A stretch of DNA of 64,000 nt from Vreelandella subterranea (GCF_900111305.1 NZ_FOGS01000009.1:109792-173791), one strand, 5' to 3'. Positions 7,981 to 16,610 are shown, counted from the stretch's first letter. The notes: generated by a model not told the origin, from the sequence alone. Numbers and translations are program-made.

Positions 7981-9363
7981 ATGAAAACGCGCATTGAACG
8001 CGACAGTATGGGGGAGCTGGAAGTTCCTGCCGAGGCATTGTATGGCGCCCAGACGCAACGCGCGGTGAATAATTTTCCGGTCTCGCACAGCCCGATGCCG
8101 GTCGCCTTTATTCACGCGATTGCACGCATCAAGCTTGCCGCCGCCCAGACCAATCTCGTGCTGGGTGAGCTGGATCCGGATCGCGCCGAGGCAATCAGGC
8201 AGTCTGCCCAGGAAGTGATCAATGGCGATCACGACGAGCACTTTCCGGTGGATGTGTTTCAGACCGGCTCGGGCACTTCCAGCAACATGAACGTCAATGA
8301 AGTCATCGCCACCCTGGCCAGCCGTCGTGGTGTTGAGGTTCTGCCCAATGACCACGTCAATATGGGGCAGTCGAGCAACGATGTGATCCCGACAGCGATC
8401 CATGTGTCGGCTGCATTGGCGGTGCATGAGTCGCTTCGCCCGGCGCTGGTGCATCTTCGCCGTACCATCGATTCACGGGCTGACGAGCTTTCGGATGTGG
8501 TCAAGACCGGCCGCACCCACCTCATGGATGCCATGCCGCTGCGCATGGACCAGGAGCTGGGTGCCTGGTCGAGCCAACTGGGGCAGGCCATCGAGCGGCT
8601 GGATAATTGCCTGACGCGGCTATGTCGTCTGGCGCAGGGCGGTACAGCTGTCGGCACAGGCATTAACGCACCGCAAGGGTTTGCCGACCAGGTGGCCGCT
8701 CAGCTAACTGAGCAAACGGGGCTGACGTTTACGCCCAACGACAGTTTTTTTGCCAGCATTGCCTCCCAGGACGCGGCCGTGGAGCTGTCCGGGCATCTCA
8801 AGGGCTTGGCGTGCATTGTCATGAAGGTCGCCAATGACCTGCGCTGGATGAACTCCGGGCCGCTTGCCGGGCTGGGTGAAATCGAGCTCGAGGCGCTTCA
8901 ACCGGGCAGTTCGATCATGCCCGGTAAGGTGAACCCGGTGATTCCGGAATCCGCTGCGCAGGCCGCCGCCCAGGTGATTGGGCTGGATACGGCGATAACG
9001 GTGGCCGGGCAGAGCGGGAATTTTCAGTTGAACGTCATGCTGCCCCTGGTGGCCTATAACTTGCTGACGGGCATCACGCTGATGACCAATACCACGCGGC
9101 TGTTAGCCGACCGTGCCATTGCGACGTTCAAGGTGCGGCGGGACAACATTGAGGCGCCGCTCGCTCGCAATCCCATTCTGGTCACGGCACTTAACAGCGT
9201 GATTGGTTACAATGCGGCAGCGGCCATCGCCAAGGAGGCGTATCAAACCGGGCGGCCGATCATTGATGTCGCCGAGGAGCACACCGACCTAGGGCGCGGC
9301 AGCCTTGAACGCCTGCTTGACCCAGAGGCACTCACGCGAGGTGGCGTGCCGGATAACGGCTAG
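7981..9363 (+). CDS. fumC: Class II fumarate hydratase
   Basis: 460 residues, the normal length for FumC. It interconverts fumarate and malate in the TCA cycle without an iron-sulfur cluster. The fumarase/aspartase superfamily signature GSSIMPGKVNP is at about residues 311-321; TGSGTSSNMNVNE, SSNDVIPT and TGRTHLMDA form the other conserved regions. The SD sequence AAGGAGG precedes the ATG. An inverted repeat GTCGGTA / TACCGAC (7926-7932, 7941-7947) lies in the leader. It stands alone as a single gene followed by the tRNA-Val pair. Confidence 0.97.
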   Translation: MKTRIERDSMGELEVPAEALYGAQTQRAVNNFPVSHSPMPVAFIHAIARIKLAAAQTNLVLGELDPDRAEAIRQSAQEVINGDHDEHFPVDVFQTGSGTSSNMNVNEVIATLASRRGVEVLPNDHVNMGQSSNDVIPTAIHVSAALAVHESLRPALVHLRRTIDSRADELSDVVKTGRTHLMDAMPLRMDQELGAWSSQLGQAIERLDNCLTRLCRLAQGGTAVGTGINAPQGFADQVAAQLTEQTGLTFTPNDSFFASIASQDAAVELSGHLKGLACIVMKVANDLRWMNSGPLAGLGEIELEALQPGSSIMPGKVNPVIPESAAQAAAQVIGLDTAITVAGQSGNFQLNVMLPLVAYNLLTGITLMTNTTRLLADRAIATFKVRRDNIEAPLARNPILVTALNSVIGYNAAAAIAKEAYQTGRPIIDVAEEHTDLGRGSLERLLDPEALTRGGVPDNG

Positions 9364-9484
9364 CATCCTGTCTGGCTTGGCTGACGGTCGCGCGAAGTAC
9401 AGATATTAAGGTGGCGTGCGAAAATTGCCGTGTCCTTAGCTGGCCGATGATAAAGAGCAACGTTCAGCTAAGTCGATAAATAGC

Positions 9485-9512
9485 TTGCAATTCAGTGGCG
9501 GAAACGTAAAAT
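9485..9512 (+). promoter_or_regulatory. Promoter of the tRNA-Val pair
   Basis: TTGCAA (-35) and TAAAAT (-10) with a 16-bp spacer, placed about 18 bp upstream of the first tRNA. The rest of the fumC-tRNA gap shows nothing else. Confidence 0.65.
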
Positions 9513-9530
9513 ACGCATCCGTTGCTCGGC

Positions 9531-9607
9531 AGGACCATAGCTCAGTTGGTTAGAGCGCCACGTTGACATCGTGGAGGTCGGCGGTTCAAATCCGCCTGGT
9601 CCTACCA
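9531..9607 (+). tRNA. tRNA-Val (anticodon GAC)
   Basis: 77 nt including the encoded CCA. Acceptor stem AGGACCA / TGGTCCT, a D arm TAGCTCAGTTGGTTAGAGC, an anticodon arm CCACGTTGACATCGTGG with GAC as anticodon, and a TpsiC loop GTTCAAATC. GAC reads GUC/GUU valine codons. Confidence 0.97.
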
Positions 9608-9649
9608 TCTTGATTGGCATCAAACGGCCAAGTAGCAATGGCACATTTC

Positions 9650-9726
9650 AGGACCATAGCTCAGTTGGTTAGAGCGCCACGTTGACATCGTGGAGGTCGG
9701 CGGTTCAAATCCGCCTGGTCCTACCA
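9650..9726 (+). tRNA. tRNA-Val (anticodon GAC), second copy
   Basis: Identical over all 77 nt to the copy 42 bp upstream, including the CCA end; likely processed from one transcript with it. Confidence 0.97.
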
Positions 9727-9738
9727 GATTTCCGATTG

Positions 9739-9778
9739 CGCCCCGTCATTTTCCTCATGACGGGGCGTTTTTGTTTTT
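9739..9778 (+). terminator. Intrinsic terminator after the tRNA pair
   Basis: 11-bp stem CGCCCCGTCAT / ATGACGGGGCG followed by TTTTTGTTTTT. Confidence 0.92.
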
Positions 9779-9830
9779 GGGTGATGGGGGTTGCGGGAGG
9801 GCGTAGCGCGTTGTCAGTGACGTTAGTTCG

Positions 9831-10310
9831 TCAGTGATCCCAGGCAGGCAGGTCGGTTTGGCGTTTAAAGGTAGTCAGCAACGCTTCAATACCGGTTTGG
9901 TCTTCATGACTGAAGCGTGCTTCCAGCGGGCTGTCGATATCCAGCACACCCCATAGCTGATCATCGTTGACAATCGGCACGACCAGTTCCGCCCGGGACT
10001 CGATATCGCAGGCGATATGGTCGGCAACGCTGTGAACATCGTCAACGCGCTGGGTGGCACGCGTTCGCGCGGCAGCACCGCAGACCCCCTTGCTGAACGG
10101 AATGGGATGGCAGGCGGGCTTACCCTGAAAAGGGCCCAGCGCAAGCATTTCGGGTGAGCGTTGCAAGTAAAAGCCGACCCAATTCAAGTGGGGTAGCGAC
10201 TGCATGATGAAGGCGCAGGTCTGCGCGCTATTGGTTAGCCATTCGCGGGTGTCCAGCAGGGCGGCGAGCTGGCGATCGAGGAGGTCATAGTTGACGGTAT
10301 CACCTGACAT
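9831..10310 (-). CDS. msrC: Free methionine-(R)-sulfoxide reductase (GAF domain)
   Basis: 159 residues from the ATG at 10310, which has GGAG seven bases upstream; an in-frame ATG nine codons earlier lacks a site. The whole protein is one GAF domain of the fRMsr (YebR) type, which reduces free Met-R-sulfoxide. The three family cysteines are present: one in GKPAC, one in KGVCG and one in HIACD, followed by SRAELVVPI and WGVLDIDSP. It lies downstream of metNIQ in the same orientation but is separated by a strong hairpin, so it may be transcribed partly with the methionine transporter. Confidence 0.92.
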   Translation of the reverse strand: MSGDTVNYDLLDRQLAALLDTREWLTNSAQTCAFIMQSLPHLNWVGFYLQRSPEMLALGPFQGKPACHPIPFSKGVCGAAARTRATQRVDDVHSVADHIACDIESRAELVVPIVNDDQLWGVLDIDSPLEARFSHEDQTGIEALLTTFKRQTDLPAWDH

Positions 10311-10343
10311 GGTGGCTCCCTGGTTATGCATATTCATAACGAC

Positions 10344-10369
10344 ACCGGGCCGACAGTTGTCGGCCCGGT
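10344..10369 (-). terminator. Strong hairpin between metQ and msrC
   Basis: Perfect 12-bp inverted repeat ACCGGGCCGACA / TGTCGGCCCGGT with a 2-base centre. The minus-strand sequence after it is only weakly T-rich, so termination efficiency is uncertain. Confidence 0.6.
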
Positions 10370-10401
10370 CACGTTGGTCTCTTGTCTAGCTGGGGCGAGG
10401 G

Positions 10402-11187
10402 TTATTCCCAGCCGGGTACGGCGGCGCCATCGAAGAGCTCTTCGGCTTTCTCGATCACTTCTTGGCTCTGGTAGGCGCTGACCAGCTGCTGGATATCTTC
10501 GCGGTCTTCATCGCCACCGCGAACGGCAATCAGGTTGACGTAGGGCGATTCTGGACCTTCCTTGATCAGCGCGTCGTCAAGGCTCAAGCCAGCGGGCTGG
10601 GCGAAGGTGTTGTTGATGAAGGCCATGTCGACATCCGGCAAAACCCGCGGTAGCTGGGCAGCTTCGATTTCGCGGAAACGAAAGTTATTTGGGTTCTCAA
10701 CGATATCGATGGGTGTTGCTTCGAGGTTTTCGGGGTCATTCAGCGTGATGAGGCCTTCATTGTGCATCAGGATCAGCGCGCGACCTTCGTTGGACGGGTC
10801 ATTGGGCAGCGCAATCTGGGCACCTTCGGGCAGTTCGTCAACGCTGTCGTACTTCTCTGAGTATGCGCCGATGGGGTAGACGAAGGTGTAGCCTGCAATG
10901 GCGAAATCATAGCCACGATCATTCACCATGGACTGCATGTAGGGCTCGTGCTGATAAGCGTTGGCGTCCAGGCTGCCATCTGCCAGTGCCGCATTGGGCG
11001 TTACGTAGTCAGTGAACTCGATAATTTCGACGTCAAGGTTGTACTCTTCCTTGGCAATTCGGGCAGCGACTTCCATGACTTCTGTTTCAGGGCCGGCAAC
11101 GGTGCCCATCTTGATGCTGGCGGCTTGAGCGCTGGCGCTAACGGCCAGTGCGAGTGCGGTAATGGTGCCGAGGGCGAATGTCTTCAT
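10402..11187 (-). CDS. metQ: D/L-methionine ABC transporter, substrate-binding protein
   Basis: 261 residues of the NLPA/MetQ family. The N-terminus is a cleavable signal peptide (hydrophobic TITALALAVSASAQA, cut near residue 22). Unlike E. coli MetQ it has no lipobox cysteine at the cleavage site, so it should be a soluble periplasmic protein. Family motifs: KMGTVAGPETEV at the mature start, FTDYVTPNAAL, DANAYQHEPYM and ALPNDPSNEGRAL. It is the last gene of the metNIQ operon; 93 bp separate it from metI. Confidence 0.95.
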   Translation of the reverse strand: MKTFALGTITALALAVSASAQAASIKMGTVAGPETEVMEVAARIAKEEYNLDVEIIEFTDYVTPNAALADGSLDANAYQHEPYMQSMVNDRGYDFAIAGYTFVYPIGAYSEKYDSVDELPEGAQIALPNDPSNEGRALILMHNEGLITLNDPENLEATPIDIVENPNNFRFREIEAAQLPRVLPDVDMAFINNTFAQPAGLSLDDALIKEGPESPYVNLIAVRGGDEDREDIQQLVSAYQSQEVIEKAEELFDGAAVPGWE

Positions 11188-11280
11188 GGCAACTCCTGTC
11201 GAGTGTCAGTTTTGATGAATGGTGATAATAAGGGTAATTTTAATGCTTTTTCGTTATATGCCCACTGAAAAGCAATACGG

Positions 11281-11934
11281 TCATTTGCGGTCGGTTTTGC
11301 GCACCAGGTAATCCCCCAGGCTCTGGAAGCCCTGTACCATGACGACGAGTACGACCACGGTAATCAGCATGATGGTCGGGTTGAAGCGGTTATAGCCATA
11401 GCGGATACCCAGGTCACCGAGTCCGCCGCCGCCAACAGCGCCTGCCATGGCGGAGTAGCTGACCAGTGTGACCAGTGTGATGGTAAGGCCGGTAATAATG
11501 CCGCCCCGCGCTTCGGGGATAAGCACCTTGGTGATGATCTGCCAGGGGGTTGCGCCCATGGCCTGGGCAGCCTCGATCAAGCCCGGTGAGAGCTCATTGA
11601 GGGCGCCTTCTATCAGCCGGGCAACGAACGGAATCGCGGCAATGGTCAACGGCACTGACGCCGCATTGATGCCGATGGAGGTGCCTACCAGCATCCGCGT
11701 GAAGGGAATGATCGCCACCATCAGGATAATAAATGGGATGGAGCGGCCGATGTTGGTCACGATGCCCAGGGCATGGTTCAGTAAGGGCTTGGCCAGAATC
11801 TGCCTGGGGCGCGTTACATAGAGCATCACGCCCAGCGGTAGCCCGAGTAACGTCGAGATCACCCCGGATATGCCGACCATGTAGAGGGTATCGAGCGTTG
11901 CCTGAAGAATAAGCTCAATCATTGCGCTGGACAT
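11281..11934 (-). CDS. metI: Methionine ABC transporter, permease
   Basis: 217 residues, like E. coli MetI. A polytopic inner membrane protein with about five hydrophobic segments and the EAA loop (EAAQAMGATPWQII, about residues 140-153) that docks on MetN. The start at 11934 overlaps metN by 20 bp; a second ATG at 11922 would overlap by 8 bp. Gene order metN-metI-metQ fixes the role in methionine uptake. Confidence 0.95.
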   Translation of the reverse strand: MSSAMIELILQATLDTLYMVGISGVISTLLGLPLGVMLYVTRPRQILAKPLLNHALGIVTNIGRSIPFIILMVAIIPFTRMLVGTSIGINAASVPLTIAAIPFVARLIEGALNELSPGLIEAAQAMGATPWQIITKVLIPEARGGIITGLTITLVTLVSYSAMAGAVGGGGLGDLGIRYGYNRFNPTIMLITVVVLVVMVQGFQSLGDYLVRKTDRK

Positions 11935-12958
11935 AGCCGAGTACCTCTACCTGTAATTGATGGTCTGCCAAGTAGTCCATGGCGGCTTGCGTCTGCTCAG
12001 ACGTTCCCAGCAGTTCGGCAATCATCAAGCCAAGCGTTCTTTCCTGAATCGATTCCACCTTGGCCTGCAGGATGCTCACATCGACGCCGCAATCCCGTGC
12101 CAGGCGGGAAATGAGCGGCGTGGATACCGCATCCCCTGAAAACGTAAGCCGCACGACCGGGTGTGCGTTGGCGTCGAGGTTGTCACTGAGGCGTTCAAGC
12201 AACTCCTTGGGGGGCGACAACTGCAGAAAATCGTTGAGAAAGTCGCGCCCCAACTGCGTGCGGGGTGCGGTGAAGAAATCGCCGACTTCGGCGTCCTCGA
12301 CCAGCTCGCCATTGGATATCAGGCCGACGCGATGGCAGATCGATTTAACCACTTCCATTTCATGGGTAATCAATAAAATGGTGATGCCGAGCTGATGGTT
12401 GATATCGCGCAGCAGCTCCAGAATCGAGCTGGTCGTCTGCGGGTCCAGTGCGGAAGTGGCCTCATCGCACAGCAGGACGCGAGGGTTGCTGGCCAGCGCC
12501 CGGGCAATCGCAACGCGCTGTTTCTGCCCGCCGGATAGCTGCGCCGGAAATTGATCCGCCTTGTCGGACAGGCCAACCATTTCAAGCAGTGGGCTTACGC
12601 GCTCACGGATATCTCGCCTGGGCTGACCCATCAACTCCAGTGGCAGCGCTACGTTGTCGAAGACGTTGCGCGTGGTGAGCAGGTTGAAGTGCTGGAAGAT
12701 CATGCCGATGCGGTGGCGTGCCTGGTTCAGCGCCGTGTTGCTCAACCGGGTGATCTCTTGCCCGTCGACGGTCACCGTGCCCTGGGTGGGTCGCTCAAGC
12801 AGGTTGACGCAGCGAATGAGCGTCGACTTGCCCGCGCCGGACAGGCCGATAACACCGTGAATGGCGCCTTTGGGGATCGCCAGGTTAACGCCTTTGAGGG
12901 CGTGAACGGCGTCGTGGCCGGCGCCGTAGGTTTTGCTGACATTATTCAGTTCGATCAT
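11915..12958 (-). CDS. metN: Methionine ABC transporter, ATP-binding protein
   Basis: 347 residues from the ATG at 12958. Walker A GLSGAGKST, ABC signature LSGGQKQRVAIARAL and Walker B VLLCDEATSALD are all intact. The last ~100 residues are the NIL (ACT-like) domain, which in E. coli MetN binds methionine and inhibits transport. The upstream frame (up to 13063) has no coding character and overlaps the attenuator hairpin. Expression appears controlled by the SAM-II-like element and terminator in its leader. Confidence 0.96.
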   Translation of the reverse strand: MIELNNVSKTYGAGHDAVHALKGVNLAIPKGAIHGVIGLSGAGKSTLIRCVNLLERPTQGTVTVDGQEITRLSNTALNQARHRIGMIFQHFNLLTTRNVFDNVALPLELMGQPRRDIRERVSPLLEMVGLSDKADQFPAQLSGGQKQRVAIARALASNPRVLLCDEATSALDPQTTSSILELLRDINHQLGITILLITHEMEVVKSICHRVGLISNGELVEDAEVGDFFTAPRTQLGRDFLNDFLQLSPPKELLERLSDNLDANAHPVVRLTFSGDAVSTPLISRLARDCGVDVSILQAKVESIQERTLGLMIAELLGTSEQTQAAMDYLADHQLQVEVLGYVQRND

Positions 12959-13016
12959 GGCGTCTGCCTTTTCTATAGGCCGAAGACGAAGGTGAGCGCG
13001 CAAGCGTAGGGGAGGG

Positions 13017-13046
13017 AATAAAAAAAGGCCACCCTTTCGGGTGGCC
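13017..13046 (-). terminator. Intrinsic terminator in the metN leader (attenuator)
   Basis: Stem GGCCACCC / GGGTGGCC with a GAAA tetraloop (minus strand), followed by seven T. It sits between the SAM-II-like aptamer and the metN start, 60 bp upstream of the ATG, where no other gene ends, so it is an expression platform. Confidence 0.9.
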
Positions 13047-13060
13047 ATCAACGCTGGACA

Positions 13061-13131
13061 CACCCTTTTAGCTGCACTTCACCAAGCATTCACTCGGCGG
13101 ACGCCCGCAATCTGGGTACAAATCGGCGTCT
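13061..13131 (-). promoter_or_regulatory. SAM-II-like riboswitch aptamer with inserted hairpin, upstream of metNIQ
   Basis: On the minus strand P1 is GACGCC (13130-13125) pairing with GGCGTC (13105-13100). The loop between them reads GATTTGTACCCAGATTGCG, matching the SAM-II core pattern GAUUU..ACC..AUUGC. Downstream GTGCAGCTAAAAGGG (13076-13062) matches the other conserved strand, GUAGCUAAAAAGGG. Between the two lies a 7-bp hairpin, CGCCGAG / CTTGGTG (13099-13093, 13086-13080), absent from the classical short form. Aptamer identity is by remembered consensus, not covariance search. The downstream terminator suggests transcriptional control, off when SAM is high. Confidence 0.8.
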
Positions 13132-13147
13132 TTACATTTGCGGCGAA

Positions 13148-13176
13148 AGTCTAGAGAGCTAGCCAGGCGATGTCAA
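13148..13176 (-). promoter_or_regulatory. Promoter of metNIQ
   Basis: Minus strand: TTGACA (13176-13171), 17-bp spacer, TAGACT (13153-13148). A start site near 13141 would place the aptamer P1 about 11 nt into the transcript. Confidence 0.8.
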
Positions 13177-13332
13177 ACCAAAAGAATAACATCTTATATC
13201 GCTGTTCAATTTAATAATTTTTTTAACTGATTTTTGCTGCTTTAAAAGTGTTAATTTCTCTTTCCTGGGGGCCTGGGTTTTCTGCAGGCATGAATACTGG
13301 GTTACGTTGACTGGCCGCGCATGCCTTTGGGG

Positions 13333-13352
13333 TGCACAAACAGGTTTGTGCA
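13333..13352. repeat. 20-bp perfect inverted repeat upstream of ribE
   Basis: TGCACAAAC / GTTTGTGCA with a 2-base centre, 40 bp before the ribE start. It may be an operator or an mRNA hairpin. I see no FMN riboswitch in this leader. Confidence 0.5.
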
Positions 13353-13392
13353 GTAGTAAGCTTGCGTGCGGATCAATTAAAGCGAGGGCGCT

Positions 13393-14022
13393 ATGTTTAC
13401 TGGCATCGTGCAAGGCAAGGTAGAGGTCGTAGAGGTGCATGAGCTTGATAAGTTTCGTACCCATGTGGTGAAAATGCCCGATACATTGCGCGAGGGATTG
13501 GCAACCGGCGCGTCAGTCGCGCACAACGGTGTCTGTTTGACGGTCACGGACATTTCAGGTGACCGGGTGAGCTTCGACTTGATGCGCGAAACGCTGCGAC
13601 TGACCAATCTTGGTGCAGTCGAGGTCGGGCAGTACGTCAATATCGAGCGAGCGGCTCGCTTTGGCGATGAAATTGGCGGCCATTCGATGTCAGGCCACGT
13701 GATTTGCATGGCGGAAGTGATCGCCATTGATGAAGCGCCCAACAACCGTCGGCTGTGGTTTGCGTTACCGGCTTCAGTGGGGCGGTTTGTGTTTGAGAAA
13801 GGCTATATCGGCGTCGATGGTATCAGTCTGACGATTGGCGATGTGCGACCTTCGGTCGAGGGCGAAGGTGTCGAGTTCAGCGTTAACCTGATCCCTGAGA
13901 CGCTGCACCGCACGGTCCTGGGAGAGCGTCTGCCAGGCGATCAGGTCAACATTGAAATCGATCCCCAGACCCAGGTGATTGTTGAAACGGTTGAGCGTGT
14001 TCTGGCCAGCCAGATGCGCTGA
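13393..14022 (+). CDS. ribE: Riboflavin synthase, alpha chain
   Basis: 209 residues, normal for the family. It dismutates two 6,7-dimethyl-8-ribityllumazine molecules to riboflavin. The N-terminus [12 protein letters not shown] is the family hallmark, and the two lumazine-binding repeats are visible (NGVCLTV and GGHSMSGHV in the first; GISLTIGD and [10 protein letters not shown] in the second). It is a lone gene here, not in a rib operon, and lies divergent from metN. Confidence 0.96.
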   Translation: MFTGIVQGKVEVVEVHELDKFRTHVVKMPDTLREGLATGASVAHNGVCLTVTDISGDRVSFDLMRETLRLTNLGAVEVGQYVNIERAARFGDEIGGHSMSGHVICMAEVIAIDEAPNNRRLWFALPASVGRFVFEKGYIGVDGISLTIGDVRPSVEGEGVEFSVNLIPETLHRTVLGERLPGDQVNIEIDPQTQVIVETVERVLASQMR

Positions 14023-14120
14023 TGGTTGCTGCTACCCAGGGGGGTGCTGCGTTTCTGACCGATTGGTTAGAAGGTGGCCTGAAGTTTGCTTATGTTAAGG
14101 GAAGGGAAGGGAAGTAACAG

Positions 14121-14136
14121 GCGGGCACCGGCCCGC
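14121..14136 (+). other. Small GC hairpin in the ribE - permease gap
   Basis: GCGGGC ACCG GCCCGC; 6-bp stem without T tract, in an otherwise unremarkable 224-bp gap. Possibly a weak terminator for ribE. Confidence 0.35.
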
Positions 14137-14246
14137 GTTCGACAACTGCACAAGGTGTTCGCATCAGGCGTTACCTTTCGGTAATATGTGCGGCTTTTCG
14201 CGCTGCCAGGGTGCATTCAGCGTTCACGCGAAGGATAAAAAAACCT

Positions 14247-15545
14247 ATGAATTTTCTGGATAAGCAGTTCGGGCTCACTGAGCACAAAACCAACGTTAAA
14301 ACAGAAGTCATTGCCGGGATAACCACCTTCCTGACGATGGCCTACATCATTTTCGTCAATCCCAGCATCCTTTCTGAGGCCGGGATGGACTATGGTGCGG
14401 TGTTTGTTGCCACCTGCGTTGCCGCCGCTATCGGCTGTCTGGTCATGGGGTTGTGGGCGAACTATCCCATCGCTCAGGCGCCGGGCATGGGGCTCAACGC
14501 GTTCTTCACCTACGGTGTCGTGCTCGGGATGGGCTATACCTGGGAGGCGGCACTTGGGGCCGTGTTCTTCTCTGGGTTGTGTTTCTTCCTGCTAAGTATT
14601 TTCAAGGTCCGTGAATGGATTATCAACTCTATTCCGCTTTCACTGCGCCTGGGTATTGCCGCGGGTATTGGCCTCTTCCTGGCCATGATTGCCCTGAAGA
14701 ACGCCGGTATCGTCGTCGCCAACGACGCCACTTTTGTTGCCCTCGGGGACCTTTCCGAGCCTGCGGCACTTTATGCACTGTTGGGCTTTTTCGTGATTAC
14801 GGCGCTGTCGTACCTGAAAGTCACCGGTGCCGTCATGATCGGCATCCTGGGGATCACCATTGCGTCGATGGTACTTGGGCATAATGAATACGGTGGCCTC
14901 ATGTCCATGCCTCCTTCTATTGCACCGACCTTCATGGCAATGGACCTGATGGGGGCGCTTGATGTCGCCATGCTCAGCGTTATTTTTGCTTTCCTGTTCG
15001 TCGACCTGTTCGATACGTCCGGTACGCTGGTGGGGGTTGCGCATCGGGGCAAGCTGCTGGACAAAGACGGCAAGCTGCCTCGTCTCGGTCGCGCCATGAT
15101 GGCCGACAGCACGGCATCGATGGCCGGTGCTGCCCTGGGGACTTCGACCACGACCAGCTATATTGAGTCGACGGCAGGTATTGCATCGGGTGGACGAACG
15201 GGTTTGACAGCGGTCGTGGTGGCCGTGCTCTTTCTGGTCAGCCTTTTCTTTGCGCCGTTGGCAGGCTCCATTCCCGCTTTCGCCACCGCGGGAGCACTGC
15301 TCTACGTGGCCGTGCTGATGGCGGGTAGCCTGGCACATGCCAACTGGGAAGACCCTACTGACGCCGCGCCGGTATTGATTGCCGCCCTGGCAATGCCGCT
15401 GACCTTTTCGATTGCCGAGGGGATTGCTCTCGGGTTTATCAGCTATGCAGCGATCAAAACCCTGTCGGGCCGTTTCAAAGACCTCAATCCAGCAGTGATC
15501 ATTCTGGCGCTGCTGTTTGCGGTGAAATTTCTGTTTCTAGACTAA
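14247..15545 (+). CDS. NCS2 family purine permease, AzgA type
   Basis: 432 residues from the ATG at 14247 (an upstream ATG at 14211 adds 12 residues without a ribosome binding site). About 12-14 membrane segments. Motifs APGMGLNAFFTYG and GTSTTTSYIESTAGIASGGRTG are typical of the AzgA subgroup (E. coli AdeP/GhxP), proton symporters for adenine or for guanine/hypoxanthine. The gene sits upstream of apt and gpt, which trap imported bases as nucleotides. Substrate choice between adenine and guanine/hypoxanthine cannot be fixed from sequence alone. Confidence 0.92.
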   Translation: MNFLDKQFGLTEHKTNVKTEVIAGITTFLTMAYIIFVNPSILSEAGMDYGAVFVATCVAAAIGCLVMGLWANYPIAQAPGMGLNAFFTYGVVLGMGYTWEAALGAVFFSGLCFFLLSIFKVREWIINSIPLSLRLGIAAGIGLFLAMIALKNAGIVVANDATFVALGDLSEPAALYALLGFFVITALSYLKVTGAVMIGILGITIASMVLGHNEYGGLMSMPPSIAPTFMAMDLMGALDVAMLSVIFAFLFVDLFDTSGTLVGVAHRGKLLDKDGKLPRLGRAMMADSTASMAGAALGTSTTTSYIESTAGIASGGRTGLTAVVVAVLFLVSLFFAPLAGSIPAFATAGALLYVAVLMAGSLAHANWEDPTDAAPVLIAALAMPLTFSIAEGIALGFISYAAIKTLSGRFKDLNPAVIILALLFAVKFLFLD

Positions 15546-15575
15546 CGTGGTTTTATTAATCCAATGAGAGACGCG

Positions 15576-16121
15576 ATGAGCATCTACGGCGATTACATCA
15601 AGTCCGTGATACGCACAGTGCCTGACTGGCCCGAGCAGGGGGTCAATTTCCGTGACATTACCCCGCTGCTGCAAAACAGCGCGGCATTTCGCAAGCTGAT
15701 TGACAGCTTCGTACACCGCTACCAGGAAATGAACCTGGATGCCATCGCGTCGATTGATGCGCGGGGCTTTATTATCGGGGCCCCGCTGGCCTATGAGTTG
15801 GGCTGCAGCTTTGTCCCGGTTCGCAAAAAAGGCAAGCTGCCGTTCAAGACCATCAGCGAAACCTACACGCTTGAATACGGTCATTCAGAGGTGGAACTGC
15901 ACTCGGATGCGTTCCAGAAAGACGACCGTATCTTGTTGATGGACGACCTGATTGCCACGGGCGGCACCATGCTGGCGGCGGCCAACCTCATTCAGCGCAG
16001 CGGTGGGCATGTGGTCGAAACAGCCACCATCATTGACCTGCCAGAGCTTGGGGGATCGCAAAAAATTCGCGATGCGGGCTACAGCGTCTTCGCGGTTTGT
16101 TCTTTCACAGAAGACGAGTAA
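15576..16121 (+). CDS. apt: Adenine phosphoribosyltransferase
   Basis: 181 residues from the ATG at 15576, preceded by GAGAG; the ATG four codons earlier has no site. It makes AMP from adenine and PRPP. Motifs: VRTVPDWP-type N-terminus ([21 protein letters not shown]), SIDARGFI and the PRPP loop [14 protein letters not shown]. coli Apt has 183 residues. It lies 30 bp after a purine permease and 7 bp before gpt. Confidence 0.96.
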   Translation: MSIYGDYIKSVIRTVPDWPEQGVNFRDITPLLQNSAAFRKLIDSFVHRYQEMNLDAIASIDARGFIIGAPLAYELGCSFVPVRKKGKLPFKTISETYTLEYGHSEVELHSDAFQKDDRILLMDDLIATGGTMLAAANLIQRSGGHVVETATIIDLPELGGSQKIRDAGYSVFAVCSFTEDE

Positions 16122-16128
16122 CGAATTT

Positions 16129-16608
16129 ATGAGCAGCGAACGCTACCATCAACACTTTACCGTCTCCTGGGATCAGCTTCACCGCGATGTCCGCCAGCTG
16201 TGCCATCAGCTGGTCGAGCGAGACTTCAAAGGCATTGTGGCGGTTACCCGCGGTGGCCTCATTCCTGCCGCCTTGATCGCGCGCGAGCTGAATGTCCGGC
16301 TGATCGATACCGTGTGCATCAAGAGCTATGACCATATGGATCAGGGCGGGCTGGATATCCTGAAAGGGGTTGATCACGACGGTGAGGGTTGGCTGCTGGT
16401 CGATGACCTGGTGGATACCGGCAAGACCGCGCGGGCGGTAAGCGAGATGTTGCCCAAGGCGCACTTTGTTACCATTTATGCCAAGCCGGAAGGTCGACCC
16501 CTGGTGGATCAGTATCTCACCGAAGTGGCCCAGCACTGCTGGATCCAGTTCCCCTGGGATATGGGGGTTGCCTACGTTGAACCTCTGGTGGACCAAGTGA
16601 AGAAATAA
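16129..16608 (+). CDS. gpt: Xanthine-guanine phosphoribosyltransferase
   Basis: 159 residues, E. coli Gpt has 152. Converts guanine, xanthine and less well hypoxanthine to nucleotides. The sequence follows E. coli Gpt closely: [30 protein letters not shown], the PRPP loop [13 protein letters not shown] and the C-terminal [14 protein letters not shown]. The start at 16129, 7 bp after apt, gives the family N-terminus. The only oddity is the weak ribosome binding site, fitting translational coupling. Confidence 0.95.
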   Translation: MSSERYHQHFTVSWDQLHRDVRQLCHQLVERDFKGIVAVTRGGLIPAALIARELNVRLIDTVCIKSYDHMDQGGLDILKGVDHDGEGWLLVDDLVDTGKTARAVSEMLPKAHFVTIYAKPEGRPLVDQYLTEVAQHCWIQFPWDMGVAYVEPLVDQVKK

Positions 16609-16610
16609 TC

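Noticed and set aside
9650..9726. Second tRNA-Val as a possible prophage attachment remnant
   Set aside because: It is a complete identical tRNA with CCA, in tandem and under one promoter and terminator; no integrase or direct repeat beyond the tRNA itself.
13160..13392. FMN riboswitch upstream of ribE
   Set aside because: The conserved RFN element pieces are missing; only a simple palindrome is present.
14090..14115. Run of GGGAAGGGAAGGGAAG as a possible G-quadruplex upstream of the purine permease
   Set aside because: Only three clean GGG tracts are present, so a stable four-tract quadruplex is not supported.
14640..15338. Long antisense frame in the AzgA permease gene
   Set aside because: Low-complexity His/Arg/Gln-rich translation typical of the reverse of membrane protein codons; no start signal.
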